A stretch of DNA of 40,280 nucleotides from UBA1731 sp964440985 (GTDB taxonomy: Bacteria; Verrucomicrobiota; Kiritimatiellia; RFP12; UBA1067). Below are positions 1 to 8,979 of this stretch, in pieces (within the stretch, counting starts at the first letter, position 1; every line of letters starts with the position of its first letter). The translations under genes and the position numbers were made by a program. Location of the stretch: the NCBI GenBank assembly GCA_964440985.1, contig CAYTWE010000016.1, positions 1 to 40,280 on the forward strand, in the 5' to 3' direction. The notes beneath the pieces were generated by a model. That model searched no databases. It saw only the letters and a program-made list of their open reading frames with translations, and was not told the origin of the DNA.

Positions 1-45
1 CAACTTCCGTATCACAACTTCTGATGCGCAGATAAGTTTGCTTTT

Positions 46-54
46 TGGTATAAT
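46..54 (+). promoter_or_regulatory. Extended -10 promoter of the TSCPD/GH71 operon
   Basis: TGGTATAAT is a perfect extended -10. No convincing -35 is seen 17 nt upstream. The predicted start lies near position 61, giving a leader of about 49 nt before the ATG at 110, with GGAGAA (95-100) as likely ribosome binding site. The same TGnTAYAAT form recurs before most transcription units in this window. Bases 1-45 hold nothing else I can identify. Confidence 0.6.
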
Positions 55-109
55 CCATAAGCCAAAAAAATAAACGGTGAGAAGAGGCTGTTTTGGAGAA
101 GCATAAAGG

Positions 110-388
110 ATGAAGACATATCAGACGCATGGCACGTGTTCCCGTGCTATCAACTACGAGGTGAAGGACGGCTTGGTGACGGCGTGCCAATTTGTCGGTG
201 GATGTGTCGGCAATACGCAAGGTGTCGCCAAACTCGTCGTTGGACGCAAGGTTGAGGACGTGATAGCGATGTTGAAAGGCATTGTCTGCCGAAACGGGAC
301 GTCCTGTCCAGACCAGCTGGCCCGCGCATTGGAGACTGAAGTCCACACAGGCGATACTCACGGTGCGCTGCATCTCGGCGGGAAATGA
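110..388 (+). CDS. TSCPD domain-containing protein (TIGR03905-like), 92 aa
   Basis: A small soluble protein that belongs to the short TSCPD family. The diagnostic TSCPD motif is at residues 64-68, preceded by the family's Cys-rich N-terminal half (C10, C26, C32, C60). The TSCPD domain also occurs at the C-terminus of some adenosylcobalamin-dependent ribonucleotide reductases, where it is thought to help bind nucleotide or RNA. The free-standing form has no established function. Length is normal for the family. The ATG at 110 has GGAGAA 9 nt upstream. The stop codon overlaps the next start as ATGA (385-388), so it is probably translationally coupled to the secreted GH71 fusion downstream, although no functional link is obvious. 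Confidence 0.85.
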   Translation: MKTYQTHGTCSRAINYEVKDGLVTACQFVGGCVGNTQGVAKLVVGRKVEDVIAMLKGIVCRNGTSCPDQLARALETEVHTGDTHGALHLGGK

Positions 389-2967
389 TGGTCTGCGAAA
401 GAAAGATGGATACGGCAGGCAAATTCCTTGCAGTGGTGGCGCTGTTGTGGTCGGTGTCAGCCGCAGGTGAGGCAGATGGCAAACGCACTGTGTTTGCGCA
501 TTACATGACGTGCTTCTACCAGGATGTTGCGTCCTACAGGAAGGAAATGGCGATCGCACAGCTTTACGGAGTGGAGGGCTGGGCTCTTAACTGTGGCAAC
601 TGGAAGCGGAAGGACGCAAAGACCGGGGAGTGGAGACCGCACGAGGGCTATGTGCAGGCGAGTTCAAACGTCTTTGAGGCCGCCGAGTCGATGGGGACGG
701 GATTCAAGCTCTTTTTCTCGCCGGACGGCTCGAAGGAATCCCTGCACTTAAACAACCATCCTGACATGGGCGTGATGTTCCATGGCAGGGCAAACCTTTT
801 CCGCTACGGCGGCCGTCCGTTCATCTCTGGCTGGGCTGGCGGAAACAGGCTGACGAACAAGTACGTCGACTTAAAGTCTGAACTGGAGAAGCGAGGCGTT
901 GGCGACTATCTTATGGTGCCGGCCTACGGTATTTCCGCGCATACGATGTACGAGACATTCGACCTCATCGAGAATGACATCTTCCGCGACCCGAACTTCG
1001 TGTGTGACGGCATCTTCTTCTTCGGATGCGACAACACGACGGCAGAGTTCATCGATCGGCTCGATGCCGGACGACTTGCCGCGATGAAGAACGGCAAGAT
1101 CTACATGGCGGGACCTTGCCCTGCGTACAACAGCTCGAATCTGCGCGACTACCATGGCGTCATGGGATATGCAGAGATGTGGCGGAGCATCATCGCATCG
1201 CAGCCTGAACTTGTAGAGATTGTGACATGGAACGACAACGGAGAGGATTCTGGCATCTACGTAAGCGGATGGACGGGTGGGCAACTGCCGCATGACCTTG
1301 AAAACCGCGTATGGGCGTGCCGCGATGAGGCGTTCCTTGACCTCACGGCCTACTTTGCCGCCGCGTACAAAAGCCGTGGACGCTATCCCGCAATTCGTCA
1401 GGACAAGATATATGCCGCCTACCGTCCGCGCCCGAAGAGCCTGACACGTGTCTTCCGGCCTGAAACGGAAACCCAGTGGCAGGATTTTCGTGATACGTTC
1501 CTCCAGATACATGATGACGTGGAGGACAACGTCTACATGAGCGTCCTCCTGACGGCTCCGGCGGAAATCGCGATCGTGCAGACGGATGCACAAGGCAGGG
1601 CGAAGACCGTCTCGGCGAACGTCGATGCAGGATTCAGGTCCATATCGGCGCCGATGACGCCAGGTGCGACACCGCGCTTTGTCGTCCGCCGCGCCGGCTG
1701 TACGGTCGTTGAGACATATGGGCGGCGTCAGATAGCCGCAAAGGAGACCGAGCGGAATTCGCTTGCGTTTGGCTACAACGGTACGCATCGGATGTGGACG
1801 CAGTGTGCAGTGGCCGGCAAACCGGCGGTCGTGTTCGATGCGTCCAAGGGAACGGAATGGACTCTGCCGGCGGACATTGTGCCTGGCAGTTATTCGTTCC
1901 GCGTAAGGTACGTCAACGCCTCCGACGAGGAAGCTCGCTTTTCCCTGTATGTTGACCTTCCATGGCTCGAAAGGAACAGCCATGCGCATGTGCTGCCGCT
2001 CTACCTGCCGCCGACAGGCGGCGAAGAGCGAGAGGTGGCGTTTCTATGGTCGATCCCTGAAGGTGCAACGAAGGTTCGCATCGTATGTGACCGGATGACA
2101 GGCGATGAGAGAAAGTGGGTGGAGAAGGACGGAAAGCAGGTTCGCGTTCCGTTCTGCTATGACTGGTCGGACTGGGGCGGAGCTGATCTCAAGTCCGTAT
2201 CGCTTGTCCGGAATGAAGTTGCCAAGTGGGATGGCAAGGTTGTGCCGCCCGTTCCGGAGACAGTGGAGATTCCCGGCGGCAGGTTCACGATGGGCTTCAG
2301 TGCAAAGGAGCGCGATGAGGGGCCGGCGCGTGAGGTCATGCTCTCGTCGTTTGCAATCGGCAAGTACGAAGTGACAAACCGCGAATTCGAGGAGTTCCGT
2401 CCAGAACATCGCACGATGCGTTCCGCGACGTCCTGGCGCGACGATGATCCTGTCATATACGTCTCATGGCGCGATGCCCGCGCCTACTGCAACTGGCTGT
2501 CGCGAAGAGAGGGACTCAATCCAGCCTACAATGAGCGTGACGGATGGAGATGCGACCTCAAAGCATCCGGCTATCGTTTGCCGACAGAGGCTGAATGGGA
2601 GTATGTGGCATCCGGACGCGGCGAAAACCGCATCTATCCCTGGGGTGATGTGCCGCACGAACATGAGATGCGAAAAAGCGTCCGTGTGCGCGGTGCCGAT
2701 GAACTTGACGTGTCGCGTGACGGAGTGTTCGACCTTGGCGGAAACGTAAGCGAGTGGTGTGAAGACAACTACCATTACAGCGTCTCCATTGGCGGGACGG
2801 ATCCGCTTGATCTGCGTCCTCCGACGTCTGGACGGATGAACTTCCGTTCAATCCGCGGCGGGAGTTTTGGATACTACGGCAGCGCCCGGGTCTGCGACCG
2901 CGAGTTCAATTCACAGGGCTATGCAGGTTACATCTACATTGGATTCCGTGTGTGTCGATCACGTTGA
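385..2967 (+). CDS. Secreted GH71-like glycosidase fused to a C-terminal FGE/sulfatase-modifying-factor-like domain, 860 aa
   Basis: An exported two-domain protein. Residues 1 to about 30 form a signal peptide; the ATG at 406 (residue 8) is an alternative start giving a cleaner one. Residues about 35-390 resemble glycoside hydrolase family 71 (alpha-1,3-glucanase family), including the family-typical motif WNDNGE at 282-287. A beta-rich linker follows. Residues about 627-858 match the FGE-sulfatase (SUMF1) fold, beginning VEIPGGRFTMG and ending with RGGSF. In active formylglycine-generating enzymes two cysteines follow the RGGS motif; here only one later Cys is visible (in ARVCDR), so the domain is probably not an oxidase and may be structural or ligand-binding. 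The start overlaps the TSCPD stop by 4 bp. The GH71 call rests on motif recognition; the substrate is inferred only. Confidence 0.8.
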   Translation: MMVCERKMDTAGKFLAVVALLWSVSAAGEADGKRTVFAHYMTCFYQDVASYRKEMAIAQLYGVEGWALNCGNWKRKDAKTGEWRPHEGYVQASSNVFEAAESMGTGFKLFFSPDGSKESLHLNNHPDMGVMFHGRANLFRYGGRPFISGWAGGNRLTNKYVDLKSELEKRGVGDYLMVPAYGISAHTMYETFDLIENDIFRDPNFVCDGIFFFGCDNTTAEFIDRLDAGRLAAMKNGKIYMAGPCPAYNSSNLRDYHGVMGYAEMWRSIIASQPELVEIVTWNDNGEDSGIYVSGWTGGQLPHDLENRVWACRDEAFLDLTAYFAAAYKSRGRYPAIRQDKIYAAYRPRPKSLTRVFRPETETQWQDFRDTFLQIHDDVEDNVYMSVLLTAPAEIAIVQTDAQGRAKTVSANVDAGFRSISAPMTPGATPRFVVRRAGCTVVETYGRRQIAAKETERNSLAFGYNGTHRMWTQCAVAGKPAVVFDASKGTEWTLPADIVPGSYSFRVRYVNASDEEARFSLYVDLPWLERNSHAHVLPLYLPPTGGEEREVAFLWSIPEGATKVRIVCDRMTGDERKWVEKDGKQVRVPFCYDWSDWGGADLKSVSLVRNEVAKWDGKVVPPVPETVEIPGGRFTMGFSAKERDEGPAREVMLSSFAIGKYEVTNREFEEFRPEHRTMRSATSWRDDDPVIYVSWRDARAYCNWLSRREGLNPAYNERDGWRCDLKASGYRLPTEAEWEYVASGRGENRIYPWGDVPHEHEMRKSVRVRGADELDVSRDGVFDLGGNVSEWCEDNYHYSVSIGGTDPLDLRPPTSGRMNFRSIRGGSFGYYGSARVCDREFNSQGYAGYIYIGFRVCRSR

Positions 2968-2997
2968 TACGCCAGCACCTAAAGAGGAGAAATGTCT

Positions 2998-5385
2998 ATG
3001 TCAAGAATGATACATGTTGCGGTCATGGCAGCGCTCTGCGCGTCCACGTCCCTTGCGAGAACCGTTGACGATGCGCTTCGCACACGTCCAGAGGCGGACG
3101 ACAGGGCGGCGATCGATGCTCTTGCGAAGCGGGCGGCAGGAGGTTGGGTCGCAAACGGCGAGATTCGCGGGAATCTGCTGTTCGAAGAAACGGTGAAAGA
3201 TCTTGATTCGGTGAAGACCCGGTGGGACGCCAACTGGAATGCCGATCCTGTGCGTGTCGCCGTCTCAGATGCTGGACACGGCAGAAAGTGCATACGGCTC
3301 TTTCCGGACGGAAAGAACTTCATCAACCTCACGCAGAAGAAATCCGCGTTCATCCCGCTCAAGAAAAACAGGCCGATATCAATACTCTGGGAAGCCCGCA
3401 CCCCTGAAGGCGGCGCCACGCCGTATTTCCGCTACGACACCTATGATGCAGACTACAGGCATTTGAGCGCAAAGGAGTTCAGGTCTGTGGTCGATCCGAC
3501 TGAACCGCAGGCGTTCCATCGCAACTCATTTGTCTACATGCCGTCGCAGGATGGCTATCTGATGATATTCTTCCACATGAACGCTTCAGATCCGAAACCT
3601 GCGGAAGTCGCAAACATAAGGGTGTGCGACCTTGGCGACATTGTGGAGAAGGGCATGGCTCAGGGAGCGGACATACGCATTGAGCGCAAGCGGGCAGGGG
3701 GCAGACTTCTTTGGTATGTCGACGATACGCTTTCGTCATCGTATCCCGTAATGCCGGTCGGGACGCGTGTGCCGGGGCTCTCGGGCGGCACTCTGAAGAT
3801 TCGCGACTGCGCCGGCGAGAAGACCAGGGCGACGGTTGTCCTGTGGTCGGCGGCGGCCTGCAAGGATCTGACGGTTGAGTTCACCGACTTCAAAAGCGGA
3901 TTTCTCGGGCTTGGCAGACGTCTGCCACGGACTGTCGCTTCCGTGAAGGTCGTCAAATGCCACTATCAGGGCATGGGCGCACCGTTCATCGACTGCATAA
4001 CCGGGGAGGGACAGGTGCTTGTGCCTGAGTTGCTGCTCAACGACGATTCGCTTGTCGTTCCCGACCACGAGACGCGCCGCAATTTCGTCAGGTATTCGTG
4101 GAATGGCGATACGCGGTATGTCGACATCAACTCAATCACCAACAGCAGATGGGGTGCGTTCATTGCCACGAAGGACATGCCGATATCCGATGCGCCTGCG
4201 CTTCGTCCCTTCAACCTTGACGCCGGACTGAACAAGCAGCTTGCGCTCAGGTTTTCGCTGCCGAAAGACGCCGCTCCCGGCAGATACAGCGGCGCGATGC
4301 GCGTCTTGTGCGGTGGGGACACGCTTGCAAAGGTGCCTATCGAGATTGAGGTGTTGCCGTTCCTTCTGCCGGAAAACGCCGAGACGGTGTACAGTCCGTC
4401 GAACAGCTACACGATGGGGCTTTACACGTGGACGGTCATGGGCGACAGCCCGGACGGTTCGATGCATCCGTTCGCACGTTCTCCCGGACAGGTCGAGCGC
4501 GTCTATTCTCTGCTTTACGACAACGGAGTTAGGAATCCGGCGTTCATCTGGTCAAAAAACGTGATCTTCAACGATGCCGTTTTCCGCCGCTACCTTTCGA
4601 TGATTCGCAAGATCGGTTTTCCGAATCCGCTCGTGCTTGGGTCGTCCGGACACATCGGCAACTCAACCAACGCAGAGGAACTGGCGGCGATGCAGGGCAG
4701 GATAGGCAAGGCAATCGCGACTGCCGCAGAGTTCGGGTACAGCGACGTCTACTTCTATGGATTTGACGAAGCGTACGGCGAAAAGCTCCTCTCGCAGCGT
4801 CAGGCGTGGAAGGCCGCCCGCGATGTCGGCGCCAAGGTTGTGGTCTCCGGCGGCAACGGACATTTCGAGAGTGTGGGCGACCTGCTCGACCTCTGCGTGT
4901 ACCATGACGCCCCTGAAAACGCAAAGCCGTCCGACTGGCATTCCGTCGGACACAGAATATGGAAGTACGGCACTCCGCAGACGGGGCCGGAAGATCCGAA
5001 GCTTTTCCGTCGCAACTACGGGCTTTATCTCTGGAGCCTTGGCTTTGACGGCGCGAACACATACTGCGAGACAGATGCAGATGGCGTGTGGAACGACATC
5101 TCAGCCTATCAGCGGGCCTGCGCCGCAGGAAAGGGGGGCGGATGCTACCGCAGCCATTCCGTCCTCTATCCGACGGTTGACGGTGCAATCGAGACGCTTG
5201 CGCTCACAGGACTTGAATCCGCCATCAAGGACATTCGCTACATGACGAAGTTTCGTCAGCTGCTTCGCGCCAAGCCCGATGCGGAGGCGCAGAGATGGTT
5301 CGACGCGATTGATTTCTCATCTGCCGATCCGGCGGCAATCCGTCGCGAAACGATAGACTGGATACTGCGTCTGCAGAGACGGTGA
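2998..5385 (+). CDS. Secreted GH123/DUF4091-like glycosidase-family protein, 795 aa
   Basis: A large exported protein with a typical signal peptide (residues 1 to about 20, ending STSLA). The start is set at the ATG at 2998 because GAGGAG (2984-2989) lies 8 nt upstream; the in-frame ATG at 2992 is too close to that site. The middle contains a beta-sandwich signature common in GH123/DUF4091 proteins: a PGRYSG turn followed by a strand ending VLPFLLP near residue 455. After it comes a TIM-barrel-like region, with GLYLWSLGFDG near residue 680 resembling the end of DUF4091 barrels. The catalytic pair could not be assigned. It lies 30 nt after the GH71/FGE gene, evidently in the same operon, so a joint role in extracellular glycan breakdown is inferred. 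Family placement is moderate; substrate is unknown. Confidence 0.6.
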   Translation: MSRMIHVAVMAALCASTSLARTVDDALRTRPEADDRAAIDALAKRAAGGWVANGEIRGNLLFEETVKDLDSVKTRWDANWNADPVRVAVSDAGHGRKCIRLFPDGKNFINLTQKKSAFIPLKKNRPISILWEARTPEGGATPYFRYDTYDADYRHLSAKEFRSVVDPTEPQAFHRNSFVYMPSQDGYLMIFFHMNASDPKPAEVANIRVCDLGDIVEKGMAQGADIRIERKRAGGRLLWYVDDTLSSSYPVMPVGTRVPGLSGGTLKIRDCAGEKTRATVVLWSAAACKDLTVEFTDFKSGFLGLGRRLPRTVASVKVVKCHYQGMGAPFIDCITGEGQVLVPELLLNDDSLVVPDHETRRNFVRYSWNGDTRYVDINSITNSRWGAFIATKDMPISDAPALRPFNLDAGLNKQLALRFSLPKDAAPGRYSGAMRVLCGGDTLAKVPIEIEVLPFLLPENAETVYSPSNSYTMGLYTWTVMGDSPDGSMHPFARSPGQVERVYSLLYDNGVRNPAFIWSKNVIFNDAVFRRYLSMIRKIGFPNPLVLGSSGHIGNSTNAEELAAMQGRIGKAIATAAEFGYSDVYFYGFDEAYGEKLLSQRQAWKAARDVGAKVVVSGGNGHFESVGDLLDLCVYHDAPENAKPSDWHSVGHRIWKYGTPQTGPEDPKLFRRNYGLYLWSLGFDGANTYCETDADGVWNDISAYQRACAAGKGGGCYRSHSVLYPTVDGAIETLALTGLESAIKDIRYMTKFRQLLRAKPDAEAQRWFDAIDFSSADPAAIRRETIDWILRLQRR

Positions 5386-5422
5386 AGAAGAGCCGTCCGG
5401 AATCCTTTGGGCGGTGGATTTG

Positions 5423-5431
5423 TGATACAAT
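5423..5431 (+). promoter_or_regulatory. Extended -10 promoter of tkt
   Basis: TGATACAAT forms an extended -10 with no recognisable -35. The expected transcription start near 5438 leaves a leader of about 27 nt that carries AGGTG (5454-5458) six nt before the ATG at 5465. Confidence 0.55.
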
Positions 5432-5464
5432 ACGCCTTTTCAACATGACAGTCAGGTGCGAACG

Positions 5465-7399
5465 ATGAAATACACAAACGAACAATTGAAGCTGGCGGCG
5501 AACACGGTGCGCTGCCTTGCGGCGGATGCGATAGAGAAGGCGAATAGCGGACACCCGGGCGCTCCAATGGGCATGGCGGATCTTGCTGTCTCGCTTTGGC
5601 TCAAGTACCTTAACTTCGACCCCAAGGACGTGAACTGGGCGGTGCGCGACAGGCTTGTGTTTTCAGGCGGCCACGCTTCCATGCTCGTGTATTCGCTGTT
5701 CCATCTCGCCGGCGTGAAGGGTTGCGAAATGGATCAGGTGCAGACATTCCGTCAGTTCGGTTCGCGCTGCGCCGGACATCCGGAACGTGGGGTGATGCCT
5801 GGTGTGGAGGTTACCACCGGGCCGCTCGGACAGGGCATCGCCATGGGCGTCGGCCTTGCTCTCGCGTCGCGCAGAAACGGTGATGCGAACCACACATGGG
5901 TGTTCTGCGGCGACGGCGACCTTGAGGAGGGCATTTCCCACGAAGCGTGCTCATTCGCCGGAAACCTCAAGCTTGGCGGCCTTACCCTCGTGTACGATTC
6001 GAACGGAATCACGATTGAGGGGGCGGCATCGCTCTCGATGTCCGATGATCCCAAAAAGCGCTTTGAAAGCTACGGCTGGAAGGTGCTTGAATGCGACGGA
6101 CACGACTACGACCAGATTGACCGCGTGTACAGACGTGCGCTCAAGATAACCGACGTTCCGGTGATCATCATCGCGAATACGACGATAGGCTGCGGCGCGC
6201 CCACCAAGAAGGGTACGTCCGGTGTGCATGGCGCACCGCTTGGCGCGGAAGAGCTTGCCGGGCTCAAGGCTGCGCTCGGATTCGATCCGGAGAAGAGCTT
6301 CTTCGTTCCGGATGAAGTGTATGATATGTTCGAGCAGCGGGCGTTGAGATGCCATCGTATGCGCAACGCGTACGAAAAGGCGAAGAAGTCGGCGCCGCCC
6401 GCGCCGCCGAAGTACGGTGTCGGCGATCTCTACAAGGCTCTTCCGGCGTTCGATCCGGCCAAACCGGTCGCAACACGCGCCGCCAACGGCACGGTGATGA
6501 ATGCGCTGGCAAAGGTGGCGACAGACATGATTGGCGGATCCGCAGACCTTGAGCCGTCAAACAAGACGGGATTGAAGGAGTGCGGCTGGATATCCGCCGC
6601 AGACTTCACAGGCCGCAACATACATTTCGGAATCCGTGAACTCGCCATGAGCGCGATCGTGAACGGCATTACGGCCTACGGCGGCTACCGTGCGTACGGT
6701 GCGACGTTCTTCGTGTTCTCAGACTACTGCCGTCCGGCCATCCGCCTTGCGGCTTTGATGAAGCTGCCGTCGATCTGGGTGTTCTCTCACGATTCGTTCT
6801 ATGTGGGCGAGGACGGCCCGACTCACGAGCCGGTTGAGCAGCTTGCCGCGATGCGTTCGATGCCTAACGTCATGACGTTCCGTCCGGCGGACGCGAACGA
6901 GACCGGCTGGTGCTGGGTGGAGATGCTCAGGAACACGACCGGTCCGAGCTGCATTCTCACTACGCGCCAGAACCTTCCGATTCTTGAAGGCACAAGCGCG
7001 GAGGGAGTGTCCCGCGGCGCATATGTTGTCTACGAGAGCGCTGCGCATCCGGAGTATCTCTTCCTCGCGTCCGGATCGGAGGTGTCCCTCTGCGTGGAGG
7101 CGGCGAAGCAGCTGGCTGAGACAGGACGCGCCGTGCGCGTGGTCTCCATGCCGTGCCGCGAACTCTTTGAGAGACAGTCGCTCCAGTACCGCGAAAGCAT
7201 CGTCCCCGGCACGTGCGCAAAGCGCATCATCGTCGAGGCGGGCGTCAGGTTCGGATGGGGGAACTACGTGGTGGACGCATCCAAGACGCGGTTCGTCACG
7301 CTTGACGGCTACGGCGAATCCGCCCCGTACAAGGTTCTCGCGGAGCATTTCGGCTTCACTGCGGACAACGTTCTCGCAAAGGCGAAGGAACTGTACTGA
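5465..7399 (+). CDS. tkt: Transketolase
   Basis: A cytoplasmic TPP-dependent enzyme that moves two-carbon units between ketose and aldose phosphates in the non-oxidative pentose phosphate pathway. It is a full-length single-chain transketolase (644 aa). Visible marks are SGHPGAPMG near residues 26-34, the TPP motif GDGDLEEG near 149, the middle pyrimidine-binding domain and EDGPTHEP near 448. The ATG at 5465 has AGGTG six nt upstream and is preferred over the in-frame GTG at 5456. It leads a run with an SDR oxidoreductase, KDPG aldolase and CoaB. It probably has its own promoter, as a TACAAT -10 lies in front. Confidence 0.97.
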   Translation: MKYTNEQLKLAANTVRCLAADAIEKANSGHPGAPMGMADLAVSLWLKYLNFDPKDVNWAVRDRLVFSGGHASMLVYSLFHLAGVKGCEMDQVQTFRQFGSRCAGHPERGVMPGVEVTTGPLGQGIAMGVGLALASRRNGDANHTWVFCGDGDLEEGISHEACSFAGNLKLGGLTLVYDSNGITIEGAASLSMSDDPKKRFESYGWKVLECDGHDYDQIDRVYRRALKITDVPVIIIANTTIGCGAPTKKGTSGVHGAPLGAEELAGLKAALGFDPEKSFFVPDEVYDMFEQRALRCHRMRNAYEKAKKSAPPAPPKYGVGDLYKALPAFDPAKPVATRAANGTVMNALAKVATDMIGGSADLEPSNKTGLKECGWISAADFTGRNIHFGIRELAMSAIVNGITAYGGYRAYGATFFVFSDYCRPAIRLAALMKLPSIWVFSHDSFYVGEDGPTHEPVEQLAAMRSMPNVMTFRPADANETGWCWVEMLRNTTGPSCILTTRQNLPILEGTSAEGVSRGAYVVYESAAHPEYLFLASGSEVSLCVEAAKQLAETGRAVRVVSMPCRELFERQSLQYRESIVPGTCAKRIIVEAGVRFGWGNYVVDASKTRFVTLDGYGESAPYKVLAEHFGFTADNVLAKAKELY

Positions 7400-7440
7400 G
7401 GAAATCTGCAAACCATTGTCAACCCAACGAAAGGAAAACC

Positions 7441-8283
7441 ATGAAAGTGCTCAAGGAGAAGGGTGTTGAAGGAAAGGTGATCGTCTGCACGGGGGCTGCT
7501 GGCGTTCTCTGCTCAAGCATGACGGAGGATCTGCTGCGCCACGGGGCGAAGGTCGCAGTGCTTGACCTGCGCGGAGATGTGGCGAAGGATTTCTGCGCGA
7601 AGCTCGCAAAGAAGGGGCTGAAGCAGACGCTCGCCATCGAGGCGAACGTGCTTGACAAGACTTCACTCGAAGCGGCCTGCAAGACGATCCTCAAAAAGTG
7701 GAAGCGCATCGACGTGCTCATCAACGGAGCCGGCGGCAATCACCCGAAGGGCACGACACCTGCGGAGCAGATGACAAAGGGCACAAAGCTCGAAGATACG
7801 TTCTTCGGCCTCACGCCTGAGGGCTTCGAGTTCGTGAACAAGCTCAACCTCGTCGGCACGATACTTCCCTGCCAGGTGTTCTGCAAGGAAATGCTGAAGA
7901 AGGGCGGCGCGGTGCTGAACTTCTGCTCGATGGCGGCGTATCAGCCGCTCACGAAGGTGGCGGCATACGGCGCGGCAAAGGCGGGAATCATGAACTTCAC
8001 CCGCTTCCTCGCCACGCATCTCGCGCCGATGGGCATCCGCGTGAACGCGCTTGCGCCAGGATTCTTCATCACAAACCAGAACCGGTTCCTCATGCTTGAG
8101 AAGGACGGCAAGACGCTTACGCCGCGCGGCAACAAGGTCATCGCGAAGACGCCGATGCGCAAGTTCGGGCAGCCGAGCGACCTGCATGGCGCCGCCCGCT
8201 TCCTCATCTCCGACGAGGCGTCGTTCATCACAGGCGTGACGCTCCCGGTGGACGGTGGATTCGTGTGCTATTCAGGGGTTTGA
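7441..8283 (+). CDS. uxuB: SDR-family D-mannonate oxidoreductase
   Basis: An NAD(P)-dependent short-chain dehydrogenase of 280 aa. It has the Rossmann turn TGAAGVL near residue 18, the NGAGG motif, and the catalytic Tyr176-x3-Lys180. The insert with EDTFFGLTPEGF and the region around LNLVGTILPCQVF are typical of the SDR-type mannonate oxidoreductase (Bacillus UxuB/YjmF type), which interconverts D-fructuronate and D-mannonate in hexuronate catabolism. KDPG aldolase follows 38 nt downstream, which completes the lower part of that route; UxuA and KdgK are not in the window. AAAGGAAAA precedes the ATG at good spacing. Other SDR sugar-acid reductases remain possible. Confidence 0.8.
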   Translation: MKVLKEKGVEGKVIVCTGAAGVLCSSMTEDLLRHGAKVAVLDLRGDVAKDFCAKLAKKGLKQTLAIEANVLDKTSLEAACKTILKKWKRIDVLINGAGGNHPKGTTPAEQMTKGTKLEDTFFGLTPEGFEFVNKLNLVGTILPCQVFCKEMLKKGGAVLNFCSMAAYQPLTKVAAYGAAKAGIMNFTRFLATHLAPMGIRVNALAPGFFITNQNRFLMLEKDGKTLTPRGNKVIAKTPMRKFGQPSDLHGAARFLISDEASFITGVTLPVDGGFVCYSGV

Positions 8284-8321
8284 TCGCTCAGGAAAACATC
8301 GGGCAAAAACGGAAGGACGCA

Positions 8322-8957
8322 ATGGATATCGTAGAGACGCTTCGTTCCGCAGGGATAATCCCTGTGATAGTCATTGACGACGAGGCGAAGGCCGTGCCGC
8401 TCGCGACGGCGCTTGTGGATGGCGGTCTGCCGGTGCTTGAAGTCACATTCAGGACGGCCGCAGCCGCGGGCGCGATAGCAAAGATAAAGGCTGAAGTTCC
8501 GGGTGCTGTTGTCGGCGCCGGCACTCTGCTCACCGTTGCGCAGGTCAAAGCGGCGAAAGAGGCCGGTGCGGCATTTGGAGTAGCCCCCGGCTTCGATCCT
8601 GCCATCGTTTCGTATGCGCAGGGGATCGGCCTTCCTATGGTGCCAGGCGTCGCCACGGCGTCCGAGCTGTCCCAGGCGCTTACCGCCGGTGTCCCGATGG
8701 TGAAGTTCTTCCCTGCGGAGGCCGCCGGTGGCGTCAAGATGATCAAGAACCTCCTTGGCGCATTTCGCTCAACCGGCGTGAAGTTCATGCCGACCGGTGG
8801 CATAAACGCCGCAAACGTCAGGGACTATCTTGCTGTGCCTGAAATTGTCGCCTGCGGTGGCACGTGGATTGTTCCAAAGGATGCACTTGCCTCCGGAGAC
8901 TGGCCGCGCATCAAGGCGTTGGCGCTGGAGGCCAGCGAACTCGCAAAGGGACGCTGA
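8322..8957 (+). CDS. eda: KDPG/KHG aldolase (bifunctional 2-keto-3-deoxy-6-phosphogluconate aldolase)
   Basis: A class I aldolase of 211 aa that splits 2-dehydro-3-deoxy-6-phosphogluconate into pyruvate and glyceraldehyde 3-phosphate, the last step of the Entner-Doudoroff and hexuronate pathways. Glu40 (in LEVTFRT) and the Schiff-base lysine Lys128 (in VKFFPAEAAGG) match E45 and K133 of E. coli Eda; GAGTLLT is also present. The start at 8322 is chosen over an in-frame start at 8265 because GGAAGGA (8311-8317) lies 4 nt upstream and homologues begin at this point. It follows the mannonate oxidoreductase gene directly, supporting a uronate operon. Confidence 0.95.
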   Translation: MDIVETLRSAGIIPVIVIDDEAKAVPLATALVDGGLPVLEVTFRTAAAAGAIAKIKAEVPGAVVGAGTLLTVAQVKAAKEAGAAFGVAPGFDPAIVSYAQGIGLPMVPGVATASELSQALTAGVPMVKFFPAEAAGGVKMIKNLLGAFRSTGVKFMPTGGINAANVRDYLAVPEIVACGGTWIVPKDALASGDWPRIKALALEASELAKGR

Positions 8958-8979
8958 TCGCCGTCGTCATCAACCCTGT

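Noticed and set aside
871..1989. A 372-aa open frame on the minus strand
   Set aside because: Antisense to the GH71 domain; no motif, no ribosome binding site.
2263..2960. Naming the FGE-like domain as an active sulfatase-maturing enzyme
   Set aside because: The two cysteines expected after RGGS are not in place and no sulfatase gene is in the window.
5386..5422. Possible terminator GACGG...CCGTC after the GH123-like gene
   Set aside because: The stem is only 5 bp with a 10-nt loop and no T-run, too weak to call.
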